Source: Tychonema sp. LEGE 06208 (lineage in GTDB: Bacteria > Cyanobacteriota > Cyanobacteriia > Cyanobacteriales > Microcoleaceae). From it: a stretch of DNA of 64,000 nucleotides. The DNA lies in NCBI RefSeq assembly GCF_015207505.1, contig NZ_JADEWT010000020.1, forward strand, positions 1 through 64,000. Direction: 5' to 3'. Each line of letters opens with the position of its first letter. Position 1 is the stretch's first letter. This document shows positions 52,487 through 60,820 of this stretch, piece by piece. Both the position numbers and the translations under genes were made by a program. Below the pieces are notes generated by a model that was given only the letters and a program-made list of their open reading frames with translations, was not told the DNA's origin and ran no database searches.

Positions 52487-52610
52487 AAATAGTCGATCGC
52501 CCTTACGTCCCAAAAATCACTATACCATCCGCGCGAATCCGCCTGCACTAGCGGTTTTGCGGATGGATGATTATCGGATTCCATACCACAAAATGACCCG
52601 TCAAAGAACG

Positions 52611-53105
52611 TCAGGCAGCAATAAACTTCATAGCCACACCATTCATGCAGTAGCGTTTCCCAGTAGGTGCAGGGCCATCATCAAATACGTGACCCAAATG
52701 CCCCCCGCAGCGACGGCAATGCACCTCAATTCTAGTCCCAAACAGCGAATTATCCACCGATGTGCCGATCGCCCCTTTGATCGGTTCATAAAAACTTGGC
52801 CAGCCAGTACCGCTATCAAATTTGGTTTTCGACGAAAAAACTGGCAAATCACACGCAGCACACGCATAAATCCCCTTCCCATATTGCTTATCCAGAATGC
52901 TAGTATGAGAGCGTTCAGTGCCGTGTTTTCGCAACACATCAAACTGTGCCGGAGTCAAAATTTTGCGCCACTCTTCCTCAGTTTTAGTAACTTCAAAAAC
53001 ACCCTTAGAAGCAGCCATAACATCTGACTTCCCAGGCAAACAAGACGACAACCATGCCATGCTGACTGTTGCTACACCAGCTTTCAAAAATAATCGTTTT
53101 TTCAT
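52611..53105 (-). CDS. msrB: Peptide methionine-R-sulfoxide reductase, exported lipoprotein type
   Basis: A 164-residue MsrB that reduces R-methionine sulfoxide in proteins. The catalytic Cys is in GKRYCMNGVAMKFIAA. The structural zinc ligands are CAACDLPVF and CRRCGGHLGHVFDD, and GTGWPSFYEP is conserved. The N terminus MKKRLFLKAGVATVSMAWLS followed by SCLPG is a signal peptide with a possible lipobox (LSSC), so the enzyme probably sits in the periplasm or on the membrane. The KKRLFLKAG start also has a mild Tat-like look. It shares its strand with the pentapeptide-RidA gene 124 bases further along. Confidence 0.93.
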   Translation of the reverse strand: MKKRLFLKAGVATVSMAWLSSCLPGKSDVMAASKGVFEVTKTEEEWRKILTPAQFDVLRKHGTERSHTSILDKQYGKGIYACAACDLPVFSSKTKFDSGTGWPSFYEPIKGAIGTSVDNSLFGTRIEVHCRRCGGHLGHVFDDGPAPTGKRYCMNGVAMKFIAA

Positions 53106-53544
53106 AATCTATCACTCACTTACTAATTAATCTAAACCACCAGTCATATCGTTTACGGTTGCGTCGTCAGGTGTTTTAACCGCAGAGAACACAGAGGACA
53201 CAGAGTCCGAGAATAGAGATTAGAGTACAGGACGATGCTACCGGATTTGAGATCGCGTTCAAAACTTTATGCTTGATTTGTAACTTTTTCAATTGCCTGT
53301 TATTGGACGCAATATCAATTTCAATTGCAGCATCATGTGATGTTAACTATTAACTGTTTAAACAATTCCGATTGTATCGTAATTATTCATCTCTATCTTC
53401 TCTCTCTGTGCCCTCTGCGCTCTCTGTGGTTAAAAAAATCCGATATTACCCTACAAGTATGACATTTAATTAACCCGATCGCACAAAAGTCCTGCGAAGA
53501 CTTTAGCCCTCACAGAACTCATACTCCTTCAAAAAATACCTAAC
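53106..53544. repeat. Nested inverted repeats between msrB and the CheA gene
   Basis: Outer pieces ATATCGTTTACGGTTG (53146) and CAATTCCGATTGTATCG (about 53371) resemble degenerate ends of the palindromic family. Inside, AACCGCAGAGAACACAGAGG (53178 area) faces, in inverse orientation, CTCTGCGCTCTCTGTGGTT (53411 area). No gene is seen. The CheA gene terminator is not obvious. Confidence 0.55.
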
Positions 53545-56500
53545 TTAGACAACAGCCGGAGCACCAACAACCTCACCCTTCAACATCCGAGAAGCAGCAT
53601 CGAGCAACTGTTCCTCCAAATAAGGCTTGGTGAAATAGCCCTTCGCGCCCAAACCGTAAGCCATTTGGCGGTGTCTGTCAGCACCGCGAGAAGTCAACAT
53701 CGCGATCGGCAACTCGCACAAAACCGTATCTTTCTGCATCCGAGAAAGCAGCTCCAAACCGTCCATGCGCGGCATCTCAATATCGCAAAACACGATATCG
53801 CAAGGCAGGCCAGACTTCATCTTTTCCCAAGCCTCCTTACCGTCGCGAGCCTCCTCAACCCGGTAGCCCGCCTTCTCAAAAGTAATCGACAAGAGCGATC
53901 GCACCGTAATCGAATCATCCACAATCAGCACAGTAGGCTCAGTCTTCTCAACCTCCGCCTCCGCAGCCGCGCGATCGCTCTCATCCCAAAGCGTACCGCC
54001 AGCTTCCTTCTGCAGCCTGCCGGTAGCCAAATCGATTAACTCTAGAACGTCCGCAATCGCCACAATCCGACCATCCCCGAGCACCGTAGCACCCGCAATC
54101 CCGATCGGCTTCGGCACCGGCCCCTCCAACTGCTTGATCACAATTTCCTGTTCAGTCGAAACCTGATCCACCTGCACCGCCAAGAAATTGCCACCCGACC
54201 GCAGCACGATCACCGAAATCATGTCATCGTCAGTATTAAACCCGTAAACACTGCCCCGGCCCAAATGGCGGTTGTAAGCCAGCAAATCCCGCAGCGGCCG
54301 GAACGGCAAAATCGAACCCCGCCACTCAATGCAGGGTAAACCATCCGCCCCCGTCGTCACCTGATCGCGGGGCACATCGATCATGTCCTCCACCCCATCC
54401 ATCGGGAAAGCAATCCGAGCTCGATCGCTAATGCAAGTCAGAGCCTTAGAAATACTCAAAACCAGAGGTAAACGGATGGTGAATACAGTCCCCTTGCCGA
54501 TCGTCGAATCGATCGCCACAACCCCTCGAATCTCCTGCAAAGAAGTCCGCACCACATCCATCCCAACCCCGCGGCCGGCATACTCCGTCGCCTGTTCCTG
54601 AGTGCTAAAACCAGGCATAAACAGCAAATCGTACACCTCCGAGCGAGACATCCTCTGAGCCTGAGCAGCCGTCAACAAACCCTGCTTAATCGCCTTAGCC
54701 TTAACCTTTTGCGGGTCAATTCCCGCCCCATCATCAGAAACCGAAATCACCGTTTGATTTCCTTGGTGAAAAGCCCGAATCGTAATCCTGCCCACCCCCG
54801 GTTTCCCCGCCGCCAAACGCACCTCCGGCGGCTCAATCCCGTGAGTAATCGCATTGTTCACCAAATGAGTCATCGGGTCATAAAGCTGATCCACAATCAT
54901 CTTGTCGATCAAAATATCCTTACCCTCAACCTGCAACTGAGCTTGCTTACCGCACTTAATCGCAATTTCTCGCACCGCCCGGAACAACCTGTCCGTCGTC
55001 TCAGCAAACGGCTTCATCCGGGCCCGAGTCAAACCTTCCTGCAACTGAGTCGTGACTTGTCGCAATTGGCGAGTCACCTGATCCGCCTCATCCACCAAAA
55101 ACTCAATGTCCGCCGCCGACTCCCGCACCCGCACGATCAGCTCAATAATCTCCTGAGCCAAACTGTGGAAAGGAGTAAACCTGTCCATTTCCTCCGGTTT
55201 CCAGGCAGTTTCCCGGTGGTTAGCAACCTCCTCCGAGCGCCAAGGCGACGAGGAAGCTCGGTGTCCCTGACGGTTTGCTAGCAAAGCAATCTCCAAAAGA
55301 CTCCGCTCGTAGAAATCCTGAGTCCGCTGGCTCACATCGCTCAGCAGCGTCACCTGGTGCAGCAAATTGTCCAAAAACTGCCGCATCCGTTCTTGATCCT
55401 GCTCCAAACTGTTGCGGTTGACCACCAGTTCCCCCATCAAATTGCTGAGGTTGTCCAGTTGCTTCACCGGCACCCGCATCGTGTGGTCGCCGAACCCGCC
55501 AGCCCGAGCAGTACGTCTGGGTCTGTTAATCGCCGACGGCACAATATTGCCTTCCCCTTGGCGGCCGCCCCCGTCCTTGGAATCTTCCAGCAATTTTTCC
55601 AAATCGCCAAACTCGTCATCGCTGGCTTGATGGGAATTGGACGGAGCAACACTTGCAGAACTTGCCAAGGAATCGGGAATTTCTGCAAGTGTTGCACTCT
55701 CGCTGAGCAGTTCCTCAAGATCCGAGAACACCTCCGTGTTGACCGGACTCGAATTTGTCCCCCCAGATGCTGAAGCCGCAGCCGTAGCACCCCCTGCAAT
55801 CAACAGCGCTTCTAAATCATCAAAATTGTCTTCATCATCCTCACCGTCGTCGGATTCATCACCGCCAAAAAAGTCCGCCAGCGAGCCGTCTTCCAAATCC
55901 GAGGCATCCACAATATCCGATTCGTCCTCAGCATCCCACAACCCAGACATCAGTTCCGAAGTCACCAAAGGCCCTGCATCGATCGAATCCAACAAATCAT
56001 CAAAACCCTCCAACTCCTGAGTATTCAGAGTCGCCCCAGTTTCCAAAGCCGCCAGCAAATCATCATCGCCATCAAACATAGCCGAGACATAATCTGGCGA
56101 CAGAGGCTCAAAATCCGTACCCCCAAAATCCCTTTCCAGAGCCTCAAACAAATCATCCCCACCGCCAGACTCTTCATCTGCGAAAGTTTCAGGTAGAGCA
56201 AACAAATCTGCATCCGTAGCATCCAACAAACCATCCGCCGGCCCGGCCGACAACTCCTGTAAATCTAAAGCAGCATCCTCATCTGCGACGGACAAACCAG
56301 CATCCGCCGGGTTCAAAAGCTGCTCGCCAAACATATCCTCCAACAAATCAAAAGTGCTATCCCCATTAGGCTCCAAACTTGAAACATTTTGAGGGAAATT
56401 ATCCGACATCGCCTCAAAATCAACCTCTGCCAAATCGGCCAAATCCCGATCGTCCTGGGCCACTGCAGCGTCGAAAAACTCGATCGCCCCATTACTAGAG

Positions 56501-58878
56501 GAAGCTTCCCCATCCCCACTCAGCAATTCTGCATCTTCATCCAAACTCTGCAATTCTTCGCCAACCAACCCCGAAGCCTCCCCGTCATACTCAGTACCCG
56601 TAGGTACCGAACCAAACAGATCTGCCAAATCCGCCGCCTCCTGGGAAGTAACCGTCCCAGCAGAGCGATCGAGCCCATCATCATCCCCAGAAATCAAGTC
56701 TTCCTCAATCGAACCAAACAGCGCATCCAAATCCGTATCGCCCATATCTAAGCTTGCCGGCTGCAAAGATTCATCATCCACACCGAAAACATCTTCCAGC
56801 CAATTTCCATCCTCAGAAACATCTAAATCAGAACTTGAAGTTAGATCCAGAACACTCTCAACGTTTTCATTTTGCGGTACGGCTGCATTGCTCATAAATT
56901 GATCGTCCTCACTGTCTCCACCTTCGCCTTCAGAAGCCAAATAACCAGAACTGATACTCAACAAATCTGTCAAATCGGAATCCGAAGCCCCCGAAGCCAG
57001 AACATCAAAATCATCCAGAGAAGAAACTAGACCAAACGTTTCAGCATTCCCCGAATCATCGTCACCGCCGACAGCAGACTCGACCGACCCAGCATCAAAA
57101 ACCTCAGCATCAAAAGCATCCCCGTTCGATATCGCAACCAAGCCCGCCTCCTCGGAAACACCCAAATTACCAAACAAATCATCCAAATCAGTGTCCCCGG
57201 TAACATCCAGAGAAGATTGAGCAGCCACCTCATCCAAAAACGTACCCAAAGCATCCTCATCTGCCAGCGCCCCAGCTTTCTGGGCCCTCTGCTTCCGCTG
57301 ACCCAAACCGCTTTCTCCACTTGCTGCAAACTGCTTGGAAGCCAGCCCCTGCCTCAAATCCGCATTTCCCTCACCCGCAGCGACTCCAGAACCGTCAGAC
57401 TCGGCCGACATTAAATCTTCCCCAAACAAACTGTTAAGATCGTCCATCAGATTTTCGGTATCAACTTCCAAATCTTCCACAGTCTGTTCATCAAACAACA
57501 AATCAGTAAAATCGCCCGAATTGTCATCATCATCATCCGACCCCAGCATTCCCTCTGCAGCCATCCCATTCGAGTGCGCGTAATCCAAATCTTCTTCTTC
57601 TTCCCAAGCACCCTCAAGATCTGGAGACTCGCCATTAAACAAATCAGCCAAAGTATTGAGTTCCGCCACCCCCACTTCAGGGCCGCTGCGAGCAGAAATT
57701 CTCAAAGAATCAGTCTCTATATCTGACTCTAGGAACCCTTGAAAATCATCGAACTGCGGCGATCTACCCTCACTGACATCATTGCCTTCGGTAGTATCAA
57801 ATTGATCGAACAACTCATCTATATTCAACCCAGAAACCGTCGGTAGTAATTGTTCTTCCGAACCAGAATCGCCTAACCCAGCCCGCTTCCAAGCGGCATC
57901 TTCAGCAGAGATCCAATTTCCGCCGGCACTACTCGGTTGAGCGAAGGCCAGCAAATCCTCAAAATCGGTTTCGGGAACCCGAGCCGCGGGCATCAGCGAC
58001 AGAAGTTTTTCGCTAGGCGCGATCGACTCAGACAATCCCGAAAGCACCAACTCCTGCGCTTGTTTGATATCCTTAATCACAGTGGGAGCCAAAACCCGGT
58101 AAGTATTTTCTGGATTGGCGATCGCCTCAGACACCACAGCCATCAACTCGATCCAGCCGGGAAGCTCAAATTCCTCCCCCGCCATTCTCAAATTCCGACA
58201 AATATTCTTGAGCTGCCGCCTGCTTTCATTCCCCTCCGGCTGTTTGAACTCCTGCAGCATTTCCCGCATCCTCGCGGGCACATCCGAGTCAAACACCAAA
58301 TGCAGCGCACTGTCTTCTGTTTCTGTCGAATCAAAGTCGTAAACCGCCCCCGAACCCGCCATACCCCTCTTTGAGGCAAACGCCCCCGCCCCCATCCCAG
58401 CCAGAACTGGTTGAGGTAACGACAGCGGACTGCTCCGATCTACATCCCGTCCCGAGTGTCCTACAAGTCCCCCCAAATGCCCGTTGAGTTCATCAAACAC
58501 CGGCTCCAACTCTCGAACCATCTGTTCGCCCATCTCTTCCGTCAGCCCAAAAGGCCCCGAAAGTTGCTCCAACAACCCTTGCAACGTATCAAAAATTCGC
58601 AGGAACAGAGATTCTAGCTGTTGGTCTACCTTAACGCTGCACTCTTTTAAAACCTTAAAACTATCCTCTAATCGGTGAGATGTTTGCTGAATGCTCGTCA
58701 GCCCCAGCATTGCCGCACCTCCCTTAACAGAGTGAGCGGCCCTAAATACTTCGTTAACCAGTTCTGGGTCTTCGATCGTCGCCTGCAGATTCAGCAAACC
58801 TTGTTCGATCGTATTGAGATGGTCTTTTGCCTCCTCAATAAAATAGCCCATTATCCTCTGTTGTTGTTCTGGCAGCAT
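53545..58878 (-). CDS. Hybrid CheA-type histidine kinase with Hpt, CheW and receiver domains (PilL/HmpE-like)
   Basis: A 1777-residue chemotaxis kinase. The N-terminal Hpt domain (1-110) has the phosphorylated His in VFRAAHSVKGGAAMLGLTSI. A second Hpt-like helical region lies near 205-300. Residues of about 310-1125 form a very acidic, Ser-rich linker with recurring short (L/M/F)FG motifs. The kinase core follows: dimerisation (MRVPVKQLDNLSNLMGELVV), N-box YDPMTHLVNNAITHGIEPPE, and glycine boxes (VSDDGAGIDPQKVKAKAIKQ, YAGRGVGMDVV). Next are a CheW-like domain (about 1466-1610) and a C-terminal receiver VLIVDDSITVRSLLS with Asp in VFCDIEMPRMDG. Such kinases control type IV pili motility in cyanobacteria. 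The chemoreceptor gene lies 1.9 kb upstream. Confidence 0.92.
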   Translation of the reverse strand: MLPEQQQRIMGYFIEEAKDHLNTIEQGLLNLQATIEDPELVNEVFRAAHSVKGGAAMLGLTSIQQTSHRLEDSFKVLKECSVKVDQQLESLFLRIFDTLQGLLEQLSGPFGLTEEMGEQMVRELEPVFDELNGHLGGLVGHSGRDVDRSSPLSLPQPVLAGMGAGAFASKRGMAGSGAVYDFDSTETEDSALHLVFDSDVPARMREMLQEFKQPEGNESRRQLKNICRNLRMAGEEFELPGWIELMAVVSEAIANPENTYRVLAPTVIKDIKQAQELVLSGLSESIAPSEKLLSLMPAARVPETDFEDLLAFAQPSSAGGNWISAEDAAWKRAGLGDSGSEEQLLPTVSGLNIDELFDQFDTTEGNDVSEGRSPQFDDFQGFLESDIETDSLRISARSGPEVGVAELNTLADLFNGESPDLEGAWEEEEDLDYAHSNGMAAEGMLGSDDDDDNSGDFTDLLFDEQTVEDLEVDTENLMDDLNSLFGEDLMSAESDGSGVAAGEGNADLRQGLASKQFAASGESGLGQRKQRAQKAGALADEDALGTFLDEVAAQSSLDVTGDTDLDDLFGNLGVSEEAGLVAISNGDAFDAEVFDAGSVESAVGGDDDSGNAETFGLVSSLDDFDVLASGASDSDLTDLLSISSGYLASEGEGGDSEDDQFMSNAAVPQNENVESVLDLTSSSDLDVSEDGNWLEDVFGVDDESLQPASLDMGDTDLDALFGSIEEDLISGDDDGLDRSAGTVTSQEAADLADLFGSVPTGTEYDGEASGLVGEELQSLDEDAELLSGDGEASSSNGAIEFFDAAVAQDDRDLADLAEVDFEAMSDNFPQNVSSLEPNGDSTFDLLEDMFGEQLLNPADAGLSVADEDAALDLQELSAGPADGLLDATDADLFALPETFADEESGGGDDLFEALERDFGGTDFEPLSPDYVSAMFDGDDDLLAALETGATLNTQELEGFDDLLDSIDAGPLVTSELMSGLWDAEDESDIVDASDLEDGSLADFFGGDESDDGEDDEDNFDDLEALLIAGGATAAASASGGTNSSPVNTEVFSDLEELLSESATLAEIPDSLASSASVAPSNSHQASDDEFGDLEKLLEDSKDGGGRQGEGNIVPSAINRPRRTARAGGFGDHTMRVPVKQLDNLSNLMGELVVNRNSLEQDQERMRQFLDNLLHQVTLLSDVSQRTQDFYERSLLEIALLANRQGHRASSSPWRSEEVANHRETAWKPEEMDRFTPFHSLAQEIIELIVRVRESAADIEFLVDEADQVTRQLRQVTTQLQEGLTRARMKPFAETTDRLFRAVREIAIKCGKQAQLQVEGKDILIDKMIVDQLYDPMTHLVNNAITHGIEPPEVRLAAGKPGVGRITIRAFHQGNQTVISVSDDGAGIDPQKVKAKAIKQGLLTAAQAQRMSRSEVYDLLFMPGFSTQEQATEYAGRGVGMDVVRTSLQEIRGVVAIDSTIGKGTVFTIRLPLVLSISKALTCISDRARIAFPMDGVEDMIDVPRDQVTTGADGLPCIEWRGSILPFRPLRDLLAYNRHLGRGSVYGFNTDDDMISVIVLRSGGNFLAVQVDQVSTEQEIVIKQLEGPVPKPIGIAGATVLGDGRIVAIADVLELIDLATGRLQKEAGGTLWDESDRAAAEAEVEKTEPTVLIVDDSITVRSLLSITFEKAGYRVEEARDGKEAWEKMKSGLPCDIVFCDIEMPRMDGLELLSRMQKDTVLCELPIAMLTSRGADRHRQMAYGLGAKGYFTKPYLEEQLLDAASRMLKGEVVGAPAVV

Positions 58879-59103
58879 AGTTTTATTCCTGATTTTAATC
58901 GTTATTGTATTGGGTCTATTTTAGCTAGCGGGCGCGTGAATCCCCACTTCATAATTTTTAATTTGGGGTGGGATGAAAGCCTGGTTGATCGAGGTTGGGA
59001 TGTTGACCATTTTGCTTCGCAACCGGAAAATATCTGCACACTGCGTAAATATTCTGTTAGATTAAATAACGACCAAGCACTCTAACGACCAATATTGAAA
59101 GCT

Positions 59104-59430
59104 GTCAAAGTCCGAATTTAGCCAACTCAAGCCCAGCAAGAACATCTTTCTCAGGCTTTTGGTTGTGTGCGTTGGGTCTGGAACCAGTCTCTCAACATTA
59201 TCAGAAAACTGGGTTTAAAACCCCGTCCCTTCGGCAAGCTCAGGGCAAGCCTTTTAGGACGGCTTTTAATACTGGAAAACTTTTTCAGGCTTAACAGTAT
59301 TTTCCATAAGTCTACTATACTAGAGATAGATACAGGTAGAATAACCGCGCTTCACAAATGGGCGAGAATCCAAAACGACTGGCTAGAAAACAATAATATC
59401 TCGTGGGTAGCGAACAGCACAAAAACATAG
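59104..59430 (+). pseudogene. tnpB N-terminal remnant
   Basis: Conceptual translation from about 59130 gives QAQQEHLSQAFGCVRWVWNQ followed by SLNIIRKLG, the N-terminal signature of IS605-family TnpB (FGCxRWxxN). After that the frame is disrupted by an unrelated sequence (TTCGGCAAGCTCAGGGCAAG), and only weak resemblance continues (ARIQNDWLENN) to about 59400. No intact start codon or full-length frame remains. Confidence 0.6.
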
Positions 59431-59439
59431 CTAGGATAG

Positions 59440-59690
59440 CCACCGCGTACCCATACCCGAAAACTCAAAAACTTAGTAGTTAGATGTACAAGGGGATACG
59501 GGAACCTGGGAAGTGATTCCTTAACGCTTGGGGAGATAAGCCCTCTGTGGCTATTCAAATTAGACTCGCAACTTCGTTCAATCGGACGGGTTTTTGGTTG
59601 AAATATTGCCGAAAGGATGGATAGTTTAAAGGTGTGTCAGCGAACCAAGAAGCCCCGCGCGTTCACGCCCGAGAGTGTCAACCCGCAAAA
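59440..59690 (+). mobile_element. IS605-like right-end/guide-RNA-like segment
   Basis: CAAGGGGATACGGGAACCTG through a GC-rich structured stretch ends with AAGCCCCGCGCGTTCACGCC and CGAGAGTGTCAA. This form (CCCCGCGCG-TTCA-CGC... then AGTGTCAA) parallels the right end at 38.05 kb (hairpin, then AGTATGTCAA). It lies directly between the two tnpB fragments, suggesting nested or recombined elements. Confidence 0.35.
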
Positions 59691-60241
59691 AGGATCAGAC
59701 GACAAACCAGCGTCGCAAGGCAAAGAAAGCGCTTGCCAAGGTGCATTCCAAAATCTCCAGATTGAAACAAGATTACCTCCACAAACTATCCCGCAAGATA
59801 GTCAACGAAAACCAAGTTGTCATGGTGGAAAATCTCGCTGTCAAGAACAGGATCAAAAACTATAAGGTAGCCAAAGCCATCAGCGATGTTAGCTGGGGGA
59901 AGTTTTGCACCATGCTTAAGTATAAGGCAGAGTCAGAGGGGAAAATCTACATGGAAGTAGATCGTTTCTTTCCCTCGTCTCACCTGTGTTCAAACACTTT
60001 GCAGCGAGTGCCGAAGATGGATTTATCTGTCAGGATGTTTGATTGCCCTCACTGCAATCAGCGTCATGATAGAGAGATCGATGCGGCGATTCATATCAGA
60101 AATGAAGGCTTGCGGATATTGGCGTTGGGAAGCAGCGCTACTGCCCTTGGAGGCAATGTAAGACCAAAGAAGTATGGGCGTAAGTCTACTACTTCCCAGG
60201 CTGTTGCCGATGAATTGGGACACATACACCATACCGGCTAG
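59675..60241 (+). pseudogene. tnpB: tnpB C-terminal remnant (IS605/IS1341 family)
   Basis: A 188-codon open frame corresponds to the C-terminal half of TnpB, the RNA-guided nuclease of IS605-family elements. KALAKVHSKISRLKQDYLHK, the RuvC-II Glu in VVMVENLAVKN, and the zinc-ribbon region SSHLCSNTLQRV ... FDCPHCNQRHDREIDAAIHI are recognisable. The usual first zinc CxxC is reduced to a single Cys (LCSNT), and the RuvC-III Asp of the usual DRDxNAA is Glu (DREIDAA), so it looks catalytically damaged as well as truncated. The RuvC-I region is missing. A GTG at 59675 could start translation but has no good ribosome site. A hairpin ACACCATACCG/CGGTTGGTGT follows at 60229-60254. Confidence 0.8.
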
Positions 60242-60383
60242 CGGTTGGTGTGGGTACTTCACCCAAGATACAAATCATGCAGCCATTTTGCTGTATTTGA
60301 GTCCGAATACCAGGAATTATTTCTATGCCTCGCGGTAGTTTTTGATGTTGAGGTGTAGATGTGCTTCTTACATCTTTAATTCG

Positions 60384-60679
60384 TCATTTTTTAAACCTAT
60401 ATTGAGATTTTCCTAATCGAGAAGCTTCCCATAAATGATTGGAATTAATGCAGTTACGGACATCCCCACTATGGCGACAGAAGTATTCTGATCTAATCGG
60501 ACGATCCAAGCTATTCGCTAATACTAAACGGTGTATTGTAAGCGTTTCCATTCACCCTCAACTTTAAGTTTTTTCTTGGCATAGCCCCTGCTATTTTTTG
60601 AAAGAGTAGAGATAATACAGCCAGTCCCCTGAATTTCACCAAAAATGCTAGAGATCACCTCTACTATGTTATCGTCCAT
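60384..60679 (-). pseudogene. HNH homing-type endonuclease gene with a frameshift
   Basis: ATG at 60679 has an excellent ribosome site (AGGAG about eight bases upstream). The first frame encodes 51 residues, MDDNIVEVISSIFGEIQGTG to KVEGEWKRLQYTV, ending at TAG. In the +1-shifted frame, starting right at the same point, the sequence continues HRLVLANSLDRPIRSEYFCR then HSGDVRNCINSNHLWEASRL to a TGA at 60384. The second part is the HNH/zinc core (CRH...NCIN..HLW) of small HNH endonucleases, and WKRLQ-x-HRLVLAN is the normal junction. A single-base deletion therefore breaks a gene of about 98 codons. It lies beside the tnpB remnants. Confidence 0.75.
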
Positions 60680-60820
60680 TTGTACAACTCCTAGTTTATT
60701 TAGGTGCTGGATAGGTATCCCCGCAGCAGTTTTAAGGCTGCGAGGTTACTTTTTGTCATTTATTGTTTCCACAGAAACCTGCTGATAAATTAGCAAGTAA
60801 AAAAAGCATCAAACAATCAA

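Larger units (their letters stand above)
58879..60820. other. 1.9-kb insertion zone of decayed mobile DNA between two chemotaxis genes
   Basis: The two chemotaxis genes are on the same strand and would normally be close. The gap holds an AT-rich leader of the CheA gene (58879-59090), a tnpB N-terminal remnant, an IS605-like right-end motif near 59655, a tnpB C-terminal remnant, and a frameshifted HNH endonuclease gene. 60700-60745 has GCAGCAGTTTTAAGGCTGCG, a hairpin possibly ending the chemoreceptor transcript. Confidence 0.65.

Noticed and set aside
59167-59430. 87-codon frame as a functional gene
   Set aside because: Only its first 15-20 residues match TnpB; the remainder is out of frame or unrelated, so it is treated as a remnant.
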